Assembly: GCA_024639745.1 (NCBI GenBank)
Contig: JAHEHW010000008.1
Coordinates: forward strand, 1-17,197
Reading direction: 5' to 3'
DNA length: 17,197 nt
DNA from: Salaquimonas sp.
GTDB taxonomy: Bacteria; Pseudomonadota; Alphaproteobacteria; Rhizobiales; Rhizobiaceae
Below, piece after piece: positions 1-7,929 of the stretch; positions within the stretch are counted from its first letter, which is position 1, and every line of letters starts with the position of its first letter. The notes under the pieces were generated by a model that ran no database searches, was not told the origin of the DNA, and was given only the letters and a program-made list of their open reading frames with translations. The position numbers were made by a program, and so were the translations under genes.

Positions 1-63
1 ATTCATAAGCTTGGGCCAAACGCGGATACCATGCCCGGCGGGACGGCGTTCAAGAAGGCGTAA
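1..63 (+). CDS. Possible C-terminal end of a plus-strand gene entering from the left
   Basis: Reading frame 1 is open from the window edge to a TAA at 61-63 and gives 20 residues ending TAFKKA. Most codons end in G or C (15 of 20), as expected of coding sequence in this genome. The stretch is too short to identify a family, and an open run of 20 codons can occur by chance. If real, this gene converges on the minus-strand binding-protein gene that ends at 165. Function is unknown. Confidence 0.25.
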   Translation: MHKLGPNADTMPGGTAFKKA

Positions 64-131
64 GATTAAGCCTGACGCCGGTCAAGGTGCTGCGAAATAT
101 AGATAAGACGGCGCGATGTCAGATTGAAAAC

Positions 132-173
132 GCCCAATAGGCCCTTTCATTTCGCCTTTGTGGTTTATTGGGC
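132..173 (-). terminator. Candidate terminator after the left-hand binding-protein gene
   Basis: Perfect 8-base arms GCCCAATA (132-139) and TATTGGGC (166-173) can pair around a 26-base loop. On the minus strand the structure begins at the TAA stop of the binding-protein gene and is followed by GTTTTC, a short T-run. The long loop makes it weaker than a textbook intrinsic terminator. Confidence 0.35.
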
Positions 174-1307
174 TAGCCAAGCCTGGAACCTCTGGTCCAA
201 ATCATCACGATGATCGGCCCACCATTCGTAATTGTAGAGAAAGGCGTTTCCCGCGTTTTTCGGATCGGTTGGCATGTGAGGACCCATATCAATGCCGAGT
301 TCTGCGTGCTTTCCGACGAGCGGCGCTGAGGATTTTCGAGCCGGGCCGTATGAAATATACTTTGCCTGATCCGCCAGGCGCTGCGTGTCGGTTGCGAACC
401 TGACGAAATGAAGCGACCGGTTTAGGCGTTTTCTTGGAAGGCCTGCCGGGATTATCCAGCCTCCGAAATCAAATACCTGGGCATCCCAGAGCATAGCGAC
501 CGGTTGGTCCTGCTCTTCGATAACGGAAAAAAGCCGGCCGTTATAGGTCGATCCCATGACAACTTCGCCATCGGCCAGAAGCTGCGGCGTTTCGGCGCCC
601 GCCGACCACCAAATCACCTCGTCCTTGATTGTTTCCAACTTGGCGAGTGCGCGATCAACACCCCCCCGGGTGGAAAGAACGTCGTAGATCTCATCTTTCG
701 GAATACCATCGCAGAGCAGGGCCCATTCGAAATTGTTGATCGGACGCTTCTCCAACGATCGTCGGCCGGGAAACGTTTCGGTATCAAAAACTGCGCAGAC
801 ACTGTTGGGTGTCTTGCCGCCCCATTCTTCAACATCGCTGCGATAACCGAAAGTGGTCGAGTATACGATATGAGGAGCAATACACGGCGTTATCAGCAAA
901 TCGCCAAAGTCTTCCGAAGCGGAGCTGCCGTCCGGAGCCGGTGCCAGCTGTCTATCCGCATCGATTTCGATGGCTAGCCCTTCGTCGCAAAGGCGGATCG
1001 CATCAGACGCCACCACATCGACAACATCCCAGGTGACATTGTTGGCTTCGGACATGGCGCGAAGTTTCGCGACGGCTTCGGCAGACGACTCTTCATTGAC
1101 GACTTCGACGCCGGTCAATTCCACGTACGGCTCGATATACGCATTCATCTGGGAAGCGGAATAAGCACCGCCCCAGGAAACAACCGTTATCTCATCGGCG
1201 CAGTCGCCGCATTCTGGAAGCGAATTTCCGAAGGAGAAATAGGGGATAATCAGTATCGGAGTCGCGACCAAAAAACCGGAAATTTTTCTGACGAGATTGA
1301 AAGGCAT
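165..1307 (-). CDS. Orphan polyamine-type ABC transporter substrate-binding protein (PotD/COG0687-like)
   Basis: This is a periplasmic binding protein of the spermidine/putrescine class, 380 residues from the ATG at 1307. A GTG three codons upstream (1316) is also possible; neither has a convincing ribosome site. The N-terminus has Arg-Lys (residues 7-8) and then a hydrophobic stretch to about residue 27, a signal sequence. The mature part opens with ITVVSWGGAYS, the first strand typical of the family, and residues 241-260 (PQLLADGEVVMGSTYNGRLF) match the family's ligand-proximal helix and strand. Six cysteines (33, 36, 107, 142, 171, 199) would allow disulfides, which is unusual for PotD. 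No permease or ATPase adjoins it. It lies 220-230 bases downstream of the dehydrogenase gene and beyond that gene's terminator, so it is probably transcribed separately. Its ligand is not evident; a polyamine or other small amine is inferred from the family. Confidence 0.85.
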   Translation of the reverse strand: MPFNLVRKISGFLVATPILIIPYFSFGNSLPECGDCADEITVVSWGGAYSASQMNAYIEPYVELTGVEVVNEESSAEAVAKLRAMSEANNVTWDVVDVVASDAIRLCDEGLAIEIDADRQLAPAPDGSSASEDFGDLLITPCIAPHIVYSTTFGYRSDVEEWGGKTPNSVCAVFDTETFPGRRSLEKRPINNFEWALLCDGIPKDEIYDVLSTRGGVDRALAKLETIKDEVIWWSAGAETPQLLADGEVVMGSTYNGRLFSVIEEQDQPVAMLWDAQVFDFGGWIIPAGLPRKRLNRSLHFVRFATDTQRLADQAKYISYGPARKSSAPLVGKHAELGIDMGPHMPTDPKNAGNAFLYNYEWWADHRDDLDQRFQAWLAQ

Positions 1308-1477
1308 TGATACCACATTTTAAAGGCAAACTGTTGAGGAGTGTATGTGTTCCTGGACAGTCAATTCAAGGGGTTTGCCTTCCAGCCTTTAATCCGAGCC
1401 GCAATTCTGGAACGCCAGGTCGATCCGAAGACTGGCTCAAAACAGCTTGACCCGAAAAGCAATTAAAAAGTGAATCT

Positions 1478-1501
1478 GAAATAAAGGCGAGGATCCTCGC
1501 C
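1478..1501 (-). terminator. Intrinsic terminator of the amine-utilisation operon
   Basis: A perfect 16-base palindrome GGCGAGGATCCTCGCC (1486-1501) forms a 6-bp GC-rich stem with a GATC loop. On the minus strand it is followed directly by TTTATTTC. It begins 36 bases after the stop of the iron-type alcohol dehydrogenase, the last gene of the unit. This separates that unit from the binding-protein gene further left. Confidence 0.7.
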
Positions 1502-1536
1502 ACCGTAGTTCCTGGTTGTTTACCCGTCGAAATCGC

Positions 1537-2682
1537 CTAAAGCGCAGCTTCGAAAAGGGAGAGGACGTGTTCGCGCGTCAGTTTGACAGGGTTGCCACCA
1601 GTACTGGGGTCGCGAAGCGCCGCCTCAGCCAGCATATTAAGGTCCGGGTCCTTCACGCCGAGATCCTCAAGCTTTTTCGGAACCCCGAGTTGATGGTTGA
1701 AGGCGTCGACGAATTCGCAAAAGCCATCGAAACCTCCGCTAATGCCTAGATACGCTGCCACGCCATCGAAACGCCCTCGGATGGCATCGGCATTGAACTT
1801 CAATACAGCCGGCATGAAGACGGCATTCGTCGTACCGTGATGTGTATGATACACCGCACCAATCGGGTGGCTCAGAGCGTGGATCGCACCGAGGCCTTTC
1901 TGGAAGGCCGTTGCCCCCATTGCTGCAGCGCTCATCATGTTCGCGCGTGCTTCGATATCGGAACCATCCTCATAGGCTCTCGGCAGATAGTCCTTCACAA
2001 GCCGCATGCCTTCTAGCGCAATACCCTGGCTCATTGGGTGATAGTGAGGTGAGGAAAAGGCTTCGACGCAATGGGCAAAGGCGTCAAGCCCGGTTCCGGC
2101 AGTAATCGATTTCGGCATGCTGACCGTCAACTCGGGATCACAGATAACCACCGCAGGCAGCATTTTGGGATGGAAAATGATCTTCTTTTCATGAGTCTCG
2201 GAGTTGGTGATGACACCCGCCCTGCCGACCTCGGAGCCCGTACCCGCCGTTGTGGGGACCGCTACGATCGGTACGATTGCATCAGCGTCTGCGCGGGTCC
2301 ACCAATCGCCTATGTCTTCGAAATCCCAGACCGGACGCGTTTGTCCTGCCATGAATGCGACGGTCTTGGCTAGATCGAGACCCGATCCACCACCGAATGC
2401 GACCACGCCATCATAGCCACCTTCCCGGAAAATCTTGAGGCCAGCTTCCAGGTTGGCTTCCGTGGGGTTGGGATCAACTTCCGCGAACAGAGCGCGGCCA
2501 TGCCCAGCCTCCTCGAGCACGTCGAGCGCAGTTTGCGTGATCGGCATTTTCTTTAGACCGCGGTCGGTAATCAAAAGGGGCCGTTCCATTCCGGCGGCCC
2601 GGCACGCATCCGCCAGCTCCTTGATGCGCCCTGCGCCAAATCGGATCGAAGTTGGGTAAGACCAGTTCCCGGTAAGCGTCAT
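1537..2682 (-). CDS. Iron-containing alcohol dehydrogenase (Fe-ADH, group III)
   Basis: A 381-residue NAD(P)-dependent alcohol dehydrogenase of the FucO/AdhB type, predicted to oxidise a primary alcohol to its aldehyde in the cytoplasm. FGGGSGLDLAK (96-106) is the family's glycine-rich nucleotide-binding loop, and PTTAGTGSEV (143-152) is the second conserved loop. The metal ligands are visible as Asp200 and His204 in GLDAFAH, His268 and His282, with the spacing seen in FucO. The ATG overlaps the TGA of the aldehyde dehydrogenase gene (ATGA), so the two are probably translationally coupled. With the ligase and ALDH upstream, the likely substrate is the hydroxyl end of a gamma-glutamylated amino alcohol; this is inference. 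The family assignment is secure, the substrate is not. Confidence 0.93.
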   Translation of the reverse strand: MTLTGNWSYPTSIRFGAGRIKELADACRAAGMERPLLITDRGLKKMPITQTALDVLEEAGHGRALFAEVDPNPTEANLEAGLKIFREGGYDGVVAFGGGSGLDLAKTVAFMAGQTRPVWDFEDIGDWWTRADADAIVPIVAVPTTAGTGSEVGRAGVITNSETHEKKIIFHPKMLPAVVICDPELTVSMPKSITAGTGLDAFAHCVEAFSSPHYHPMSQGIALEGMRLVKDYLPRAYEDGSDIEARANMMSAAAMGATAFQKGLGAIHALSHPIGAVYHTHHGTTNAVFMPAVLKFNADAIRGRFDGVAAYLGISGGFDGFCEFVDAFNHQLGVPKKLEDLGVKDPDLNMLAEAALRDPSTGGNPVKLTREHVLSLFEAAL

Positions 2683-4058
2683 GCTTTGACTTTCCTGAAA
2701 TGATAACTCTTCGGACGGGTTAGATTATGATAGCCGATTTCGGACAGGGCGCCGCCGCGGCCGGTCTGTTTGCAGCCGGTCCAGCAAAGCGCAGGATCGA
2801 GATAGTCTGCGCGGTTCATGAAGACGGTACCCGTTTCGATTTCCCGGCCTATCCGTGCTGCGCGCTCCGCGTCCTGCGTCCAGAGCGAAGCGGTTAGGCC
2901 GTAGACGCTATCGTTCATCAACGCAACCGCTTCATAGTCATCCTTCACCGACATGACGCCAACGACGGGTCCGAAACTCTCATCCCGCATGACTCGCATC
3001 TGATGCGTCACATTGGTAAGCAATTGAGGCATCAGATAGGTTCCGCCGTCATCCTCAGGGAAGTGCGCGGGGTCGATCGTCGCCTTGGCGCCGTCGCGAA
3101 CCGCCTCCGCTGTCTGGGCACGGACTTCCTCCGCGAAGCGTTTGTTGGCCATTGGGCCAAGGGTCGTTTCCTGGTCGAAGGGATTACCGAGTTTCAGGTT
3201 GTTTACCCAGGTCACGGATTTTTCGACGAAATCATCGAAAAGGTTTTCATGGACATAAATGCGCTCGATGCCGCAACAGCACTGACCGGCATTAAACATC
3301 GCGCCATCCATAAGCACATCGACCGCCCAATCAAGATCGGCATCCTCCATTACATATCCCGGGTCCTTGCCACCCAATTCGAGGCCGATAGGCGTAAAGG
3401 TCCCGGCTGCCGCCCGTTCGATCTTCGCGCCCGCCCCGGTCGAGCCGGTAAAGTTGATGAAGTCGAAAGCGCCGTCCGCGATCAAATTTTCGGTGGTCTC
3501 ATGATCGAGAAAGAGATTGACAAAAACATCTTCTGGAACGCCAGCCTCTTTGAAGGCACGGACAATCCGCTCGCCCACGAGAAGGGTTTGCGTAGCGTGT
3601 TTTATCACAACCGTATTGCCGGCAATAAGGGCGGGTATGATCGTGTTGATTGCCGTCAGATAAGGATAGTTCCACGGTGCGATGATGAACACGACGCCGT
3701 GCGGCTCGCGCTCGATACGACGTTCGAACTGCACCGAGTCTTCGCTGACCAAAGGCGCAAGTGCCTTTTCCGCAATTTCGATCATATAATCCGTACGTTC
3801 GTTCACGCCGCCGAACTCGCCCCCATAACGAACCGGCCGCCCCATCATCCAGGCCAGTTCCGGCACGACCTCTTCCGACATTTGATTGAGGCGGGAGATG
3901 CCTGCCTTGACGAGAGCCATACGCTCTGCGATCGGCCTGCGGGCCCATTCCTTCTGTGCGGCACGTGCAGAGGCGACCGCTTTCGCAGCATCGCCAGCGG
4001 ACATGGTTTCCCTCTCCGCAAAAACCGATCCGTCGACCGGCGAAATGCATTTCAACAT
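2679..4058 (-). CDS. Aldehyde dehydrogenase (NAD(P)-dependent, PuuC-like role)
   Basis: A 459-residue enzyme of the ALDH superfamily that oxidises an aldehyde to the acid. The start is the ATG at 4058, one base after the ligase's TGA and preceded by GAAAGG; a longer open frame to 4145 would run back into the ligase gene. Motifs: APWNYP with the oxyanion Asn130, the Rossmann segment FTGSTGAG (203-210), LELGGKDP with general base Glu227, and FNAGQCCCG with catalytic Cys261. Three consecutive cysteines (260-262) at the active site are notable, though neighbouring cysteines occur in other ALDHs. It sits between the ligase and the alcohol dehydrogenase and overlaps the latter by four bases. By analogy with PuuC it would oxidise a gamma-glutamyl aldehyde. 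Substrate is inferred from context only. Confidence 0.93.
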   Translation of the reverse strand: MLKCISPVDGSVFAERETMSAGDAAKAVASARAAQKEWARRPIAERMALVKAGISRLNQMSEEVVPELAWMMGRPVRYGGEFGGVNERTDYMIEIAEKALAPLVSEDSVQFERRIEREPHGVVFIIAPWNYPYLTAINTIIPALIAGNTVVIKHATQTLLVGERIVRAFKEAGVPEDVFVNLFLDHETTENLIADGAFDFINFTGSTGAGAKIERAAAGTFTPIGLELGGKDPGYVMEDADLDWAVDVLMDGAMFNAGQCCCGIERIYVHENLFDDFVEKSVTWVNNLKLGNPFDQETTLGPMANKRFAEEVRAQTAEAVRDGAKATIDPAHFPEDDGGTYLMPQLLTNVTHQMRVMRDESFGPVVGVMSVKDDYEAVALMNDSVYGLTASLWTQDAERAARIGREIETGTVFMNRADYLDPALCWTGCKQTGRGGALSEIGYHNLTRPKSYHFRKVKA

Positions 4059-4059
4059 G

Positions 4060-5430
4060 TCAGTACCTTTCAAAGCCGCGGGCGAGATCCCAATCTGTAA
4101 CCCGGCGGTCGTATTCCAACTGCTCCCATTCGGCGGCATGAACATAGTGTTCGATCACCTCGTCTCCGAACGCCGCGCGCAGCATGTCAGAGCCCTTCGC
4201 CGCTTCGGCTGCCGCACGAAGGGTTCCCGGAATCCCGCGGATGTTCTCAGCCGAGTAGGCATCGCCGGTAAATTCCGGCTCAAGCTCCAATTTCTGTTCG
4301 ATGCCAGCGAGCCCCGCTGCAATCTGACTGGCGAACGCTAGATAAGGGTTGAGGTCAGCCCCGCCAATTCTGTTTTCAATACGAATGCCTTTTGTCGCCT
4401 CACCCACCAGCCGGAAACCCGCTGTACGGTTATCCCGACTCCAAACGGCTTTGGTCGGCGCGAAGGTTTGCGCGACGAAGCGCTTGTAGGAATTGATATT
4501 CGGAGCAAGGAACATTGCAACATCTGGCACATAGGCCAGCAGGCCGGCGATATAGTGCTTCATCACATCGGACATGCCGTGGTTAGCTTTCTCATCAAGG
4601 AAAGCCGGCGTTTTGCCATCGCCAGACCAAAGCGATTGGTGGATATGGCTGGACGACCCGGCTGCGGCGTAATCGTATTTCGCCATAAAGGTAACGGCCC
4701 TGCCCTTGCTCCAGGCGATTTCCTTGACGCCGTTCTTGGTCAGAACGTGATTGTCGGCGGCGGTAAGCGCATCCGCGTATTTGACGTTGATCTCTTCCTG
4801 GCCAGCCCAGGCTTCGCCCTTCGAGTTTTCGACCGGAATGCCGGCACCGCGCAGCCCGACCCGGACGGCACGCATGACGTCTTCTTCCTTGGTGGTCTGG
4901 AAGATATGGTAGTCCTCATTATAGGGGCTGATCGGCGTCAATGTCCTGTAGCCGGAGGCATGGGCTTCTTCGAAGGTTTCCCGGAACAGATAGAATTCAA
5001 GCTCTGACGCCATCATCGCGGAAAAACCGGCATCTTTGAGCCGCGCAAGCTGCCGCTTGAGAATGGCACGCGGCGATACCGCGATTTCCTCATGGCCGAG
5101 GTGATCAAGCGTATCGCACAGAACGAGCGCCGTTCCGGGCTGCCAAGGAAGAAGGCGTAGAGTGGAGAGATCAGGCTTCATCATATAGTCGCCATAGCCT
5201 TGCTCCCAGGATGCGGATTTAAATCCTGGGATCGGCTCCATGTCGACATCGACGGTCAGAAGGTAATTGCACGAATGGGTTTCGTGGACGCCCGCATCGA
5301 GAAAATGCGGCGCATCGAAACGCTTGCCCATCAAACGGCCCTGCATATCGATCTGGGCCATGATGACGGTATCGATCTCGCCGGCATCGACTGCTTTGGT
5401 CAGGTCACCCAATGAAAGAGGCGCGGTCAT
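4060..5430 (-). CDS. Glutamine synthetase-family gamma-glutamyl-amine ligase (PuuA/GlnT-like)
   Basis: A 456-residue member of the glutamine synthetase superfamily. Such enzymes join the gamma-carboxyl of glutamate to ammonia or an amine using ATP. Motifs: the N-terminal KRF element (36-38), metal ligands in ASELEFY (Glu143, Glu145) and GQEEINVKY (Glu212, Glu213), SSSHIHQS (259-266), NSYKRF (313-318) and IENRIGGADLNPY (351-363). It lacks the NLYDLP region that carries the adenylylated tyrosine of assimilatory GlnA, and has NIRGIPGTL there instead. This points to a catabolic gamma-glutamylamine synthetase (PuuA, IpuC or GlnA4-type). AAAGGA lies eight to nine bases before the ATG. It follows the TRAP binding-protein gene after an 84-base gap containing a hairpin and is followed immediately by ALDH. 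The amine substrate is unproven; ethanolamine or a similar amino alcohol fits the neighbours best. Confidence 0.9.
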   Translation of the reverse strand: MTAPLSLGDLTKAVDAGEIDTVIMAQIDMQGRLMGKRFDAPHFLDAGVHETHSCNYLLTVDVDMEPIPGFKSASWEQGYGDYMMKPDLSTLRLLPWQPGTALVLCDTLDHLGHEEIAVSPRAILKRQLARLKDAGFSAMMASELEFYLFRETFEEAHASGYRTLTPISPYNEDYHIFQTTKEEDVMRAVRVGLRGAGIPVENSKGEAWAGQEEINVKYADALTAADNHVLTKNGVKEIAWSKGRAVTFMAKYDYAAAGSSSHIHQSLWSGDGKTPAFLDEKANHGMSDVMKHYIAGLLAYVPDVAMFLAPNINSYKRFVAQTFAPTKAVWSRDNRTAGFRLVGEATKGIRIENRIGGADLNPYLAFASQIAAGLAGIEQKLELEPEFTGDAYSAENIRGIPGTLRAAAEAAKGSDMLRAAFGDEVIEHYVHAAEWEQLEYDRRVTDWDLARGFERY

Positions 5431-5453
5431 GTTTTACATCCTTTTCATGCGGT

Positions 5454-5480
5454 GGCCGGCCCTATAAGGCCGGCCTTTTT
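5454..5480. terminator. Strong intercistronic hairpin between the TRAP binding protein and ligase genes
   Basis: Two copies of GGCCGGCC (5454-5461 and 5468-5475) flank a CTATAA loop. The 8-bp stem is entirely G-C. On the plus strand it is followed by TTTTT (5476-5480), so it would be a classic terminator for transcripts entering from the left. On the minus strand, the operon direction, the T-run becomes an A-run before the stem. There it is more likely a 3' stabiliser or attenuator that keeps binding-protein mRNA above ligase mRNA. Confidence 0.6.
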
Positions 5481-5514
5481 CATAGCACGATGGCTATCGC
5501 ATCTTTTTTCTGAC

Positions 5515-6549
5515 TCAGGTGTAGCGGTAAGGCCGCCCGGCCTTTTGCATGTCGGCATTGTACTTTTTGAAGATCTCGACAACCTTCGCCTTGGTCTCGG
5601 ACTCGGCTGCGATCTCATCCCAGAATTCGCGTGCCGCGGTTTCGACCTGATCCCACTCCGCATCAGGGATTGATGTTAGCTCCATCTTGGTTCCGTTGAC
5701 GCGCAGGTCCGCCTCACCGCCCCAATACCAATACTGGCGATAGTAGTGCGATTGCTCGCAGCAGACTTCGAATAGAGTCTTGAGATCGTCAGGCAGTTCA
5801 TTCCAGCGTTCCTGGTTGGCAAAGAAGTGGCCGATCCACGCACCGGAAATGTTGTTAGTCAGGAAGTAGTTGGTCACATCCGCCCAGCCAACGGTATAGT
5901 CCTCGGTAATACCCGACCAGGCAATGCCGTCGAGTTCACCGGTCTGAACAGCGACCTCGATATCTTCCCATGGCAGCGTTACCGGCACAACGCCGAACTG
6001 GGCCAGGAAGCGACCTGCCGTCGGGAAGGTGAATACGCGCTTACCTTCCAGGTCTTTCAGTGAGCGGATCGGGTCTTTCGTAGCAAAGTGGCAGGGGTCC
6101 CATGCACCGGCAGAGACATGTTTGACGCCGACCTTCGCATATTCCTCTTCCCAGATTTCCTTTAGCCCGTAGCGCGAGAAAAGCACCGGAACGTCCAGCG
6201 AATATCTGGAGCCAAACGGGAAATAGCCACCGAACACGGTAACCTCGGTAGGCGACGCCATGGAGTCATCGTCCGACTGAACGGCATCGATCGTCCCGCG
6301 TTGAAGCGCCTGAAAAAGCTCTCCTGTCGGTACCAGCTGATCCGCATAGAATACTTCGATCTGCATGCGATCGCCGGCAATCTTGTTGAACATTTCGATT
6401 GCAGGATCGAGCACATGCTCTGCAAGCGCGGGACCTGCATAGGTCTGCAGACGCCACTTGATCGTCGATTGAGCAATCGCTGGTGTGGCAAGTGCGGCTG
6501 CCGGCGCCGCAGCAGCGGCACCCTTGATGAAACTACGTCTAGTCGTCAT
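5515..6549 (-). CDS. TRAP transporter substrate-binding protein (DctP family), Tat-exported
   Basis: A 344-residue periplasmic binding protein of a tripartite ATP-independent transporter. The ATG at 6549 follows AAGGAGAAAGAC, a strong ribosome site; a longer open frame to 6618 would add a leader without support. The N-terminus TTRRSFIKG followed by alanine-rich sequence to about residue 27 is a twin-arginine signal peptide. GELFQALQRGTIDAV (76-90) and the segment around 168-210 (DLEGKRVFTFP, then VQTGELDGIAW) place it in DctP. In most family members the motif after GLK carries an arginine that grips a substrate carboxylate; by eye, Phe173 occupies that place. Asp93-Asp95 lie just after the 76-90 motif. 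This suggests a ligand that is not a carboxylate and may be cationic. Encoded directly after its two membrane subunits. Confidence 0.92.
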   Translation of the reverse strand: MTTRRSFIKGAAAAAPAAALATPAIAQSTIKWRLQTYAGPALAEHVLDPAIEMFNKIAGDRMQIEVFYADQLVPTGELFQALQRGTIDAVQSDDDSMASPTEVTVFGGYFPFGSRYSLDVPVLFSRYGLKEIWEEEYAKVGVKHVSAGAWDPCHFATKDPIRSLKDLEGKRVFTFPTAGRFLAQFGVVPVTLPWEDIEVAVQTGELDGIAWSGITEDYTVGWADVTNYFLTNNISGAWIGHFFANQERWNELPDDLKTLFEVCCEQSHYYRQYWYWGGEADLRVNGTKMELTSIPDAEWDQVETAAREFWDEIAAESETKAKVVEIFKKYNADMQKAGRPYRYT

Positions 6550-6601
6550 GTCTTTCTCCTTAGGTTTCGACAAAATTAACACTCTGCGCTTCTGACGTCG
6601 C

Positions 6602-7927
6602 TTATTTCTCATAAACAAATTCCGGCAGCCAAAGAGCGATCTGCGGCATGATCATCACTAGCATTAGAGCGAATATCATTACCCCCACGAACGGGATGAT
6701 CGACCGGTAAATATCGTAAATTCCGATTTCGGGCGGCGCCATGGCCCGCATCAGAAAAAGGTTATAGCCGAAAGGCGGGGTCATATAGGCGATCTGGGTC
6801 GTGATCGTGTAGAGAACGCCGTACCATATCAGATCGAACCCGAGCGCCCCGACAAGCGGTATATAAAGCGGTGCGACGATCACCAGCATTGCGGTGTCGT
6901 CGAGAAATGTACCCATAAGGATGAAGCTGAGCTGCATCAGGATAAGGATCATAATGGGTGAAAAGCCTAGCTTTTCGGTGAACAGGCTCTCGATCGCTTT
7001 GACGGCGCCAAGCCCATCGAAAACCGCACCGAAGGCAAGCGCAGCCAGAATGATCCACATGAACATGCAGGTGATGCCGAGGGTCTTGCGGACGGATACC
7101 TCGAAAACCTCCCAGGTCATTCGCCGCTTCAGAACCGCTGCAACGAGAGCCGCAATCGCGCCGATCGCGGAACTTTCCACCAACGATGTCCAGCCGTTCA
7201 CGAACGGAATCATCATGGCGAAGAAGATCGCAAACGGCAGCAGCCCGGCAAGCAGCAAACGGTATTTCTCGCCCTTCGGCATGTCCCGTTCCCGTTCATC
7301 AAGGACCGGACCGAGGGAAGGCGTAATACGGCATCGTATGGCGATATAGATGATGAACATCGTTGCCATCATGAGACCTGGCACGATACCGGCGAGCCAG
7401 AGCTGGCCGACAGGTTGGCGCGCAATCATCGCGTAAAGCACCAGCACCACGGAAGGCGGCACCAGGATGCCGAGAGAACTCCCGGCCTGAATGACGCCGG
7501 TAACCATCAATTTATCATATCCCCGGCGTAAGAGTTCCGGCAGGGCGATGGTCGCACCGATCGCCATTCCGGCAACCGATAGGCCGTTCATTGCTGAAAT
7601 CAGCACCATCAATCCAATCGTTCCGATCGCCAGTCCACCGCGCAGGCCACCCATCCAGACATGGAACATTCGGTAGAGGTCGTCTGCGATCCGGCTCTCC
7701 GACAAAATATACCCCATAAATACGAACATGGGCACGGTCAGCAGCGGGTACCATCTCATTAGTTTGATGCTTTGCGAAAAGGCGATGTCGAAACCACCAC
7801 GATCGCCCCAAAGCGCGATAGCGGCAATAACGGCCACGAAACCGATTGCGCCGAACATCCTTTGCCCGCTGAAAAGCAGAACCATCATGGAGGCGAACAT
7901 AAGAAGGGCAATCAACTCGTAGGACAT
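6602..7927 (-). CDS. TRAP transporter large permease (DctM family)
   Basis: A 441-residue, highly hydrophobic inner-membrane protein with about a dozen predicted membrane spans, the ion-driven translocation subunit of a TRAP importer. Family hallmarks include the N-terminal FSGQRMFG element, VPMFVFMGYILSES (67-80), AGSSLGILVPPSVVLVLYA in the first half, and a second repeat with FLDDTAMLVIVAP and TPPFGYNLFL. The start is taken as the ATG at 7927, with AAGGAG eight bases before it; a GTG at 7933 would sit only two bases from that site. The gene overlaps or abuts the small permease gene (stop at 7930) and precedes the binding protein by 52 bases. It works with the adjacent DctQ and DctP proteins; substrate is set by the latter. 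Confidence 0.94.
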   Translation of the reverse strand: MSYELIALLMFASMMVLLFSGQRMFGAIGFVAVIAAIALWGDRGGFDIAFSQSIKLMRWYPLLTVPMFVFMGYILSESRIADDLYRMFHVWMGGLRGGLAIGTIGLMVLISAMNGLSVAGMAIGATIALPELLRRGYDKLMVTGVIQAGSSLGILVPPSVVLVLYAMIARQPVGQLWLAGIVPGLMMATMFIIYIAIRCRITPSLGPVLDERERDMPKGEKYRLLLAGLLPFAIFFAMMIPFVNGWTSLVESSAIGAIAALVAAVLKRRMTWEVFEVSVRKTLGITCMFMWIILAALAFGAVFDGLGAVKAIESLFTEKLGFSPIMILILMQLSFILMGTFLDDTAMLVIVAPLYIPLVGALGFDLIWYGVLYTITTQIAYMTPPFGYNLFLMRAMAPPEIGIYDIYRSIIPFVGVMIFALMLVMIMPQIALWLPEFVYEK

Positions 7928-7929
7928 GT

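Noticed and set aside
661..670. Run of seven C's followed by GGG in the left binding-protein gene, a possible slippage site
   Set aside because: The reading frame is intact and the run encodes ordinary residues; seven bases alone is weak evidence for phase variation.
504..977. 157-codon plus-strand open frame within the left binding-protein gene
   Set aside because: Antisense shadow of a clear PotD-type gene; no ribosome site and no recognisable domain.
3003..4100. 365-codon plus-strand open frame opposite the aldehyde dehydrogenase gene
   Set aside because: It lies antisense to a gene with intact ALDH motifs, shows no family signature and has arginine/histidine-rich composition typical of a mirror frame in GC-rich coding DNA.
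4060..5430. Assimilatory glutamine synthetase (glnA)
   Set aside because: Lacks the adenylylation-site region of GlnA and sits in a catabolic operon with ALDH, ADH and an importer, so a gamma-glutamyl-amine ligase is a better call.
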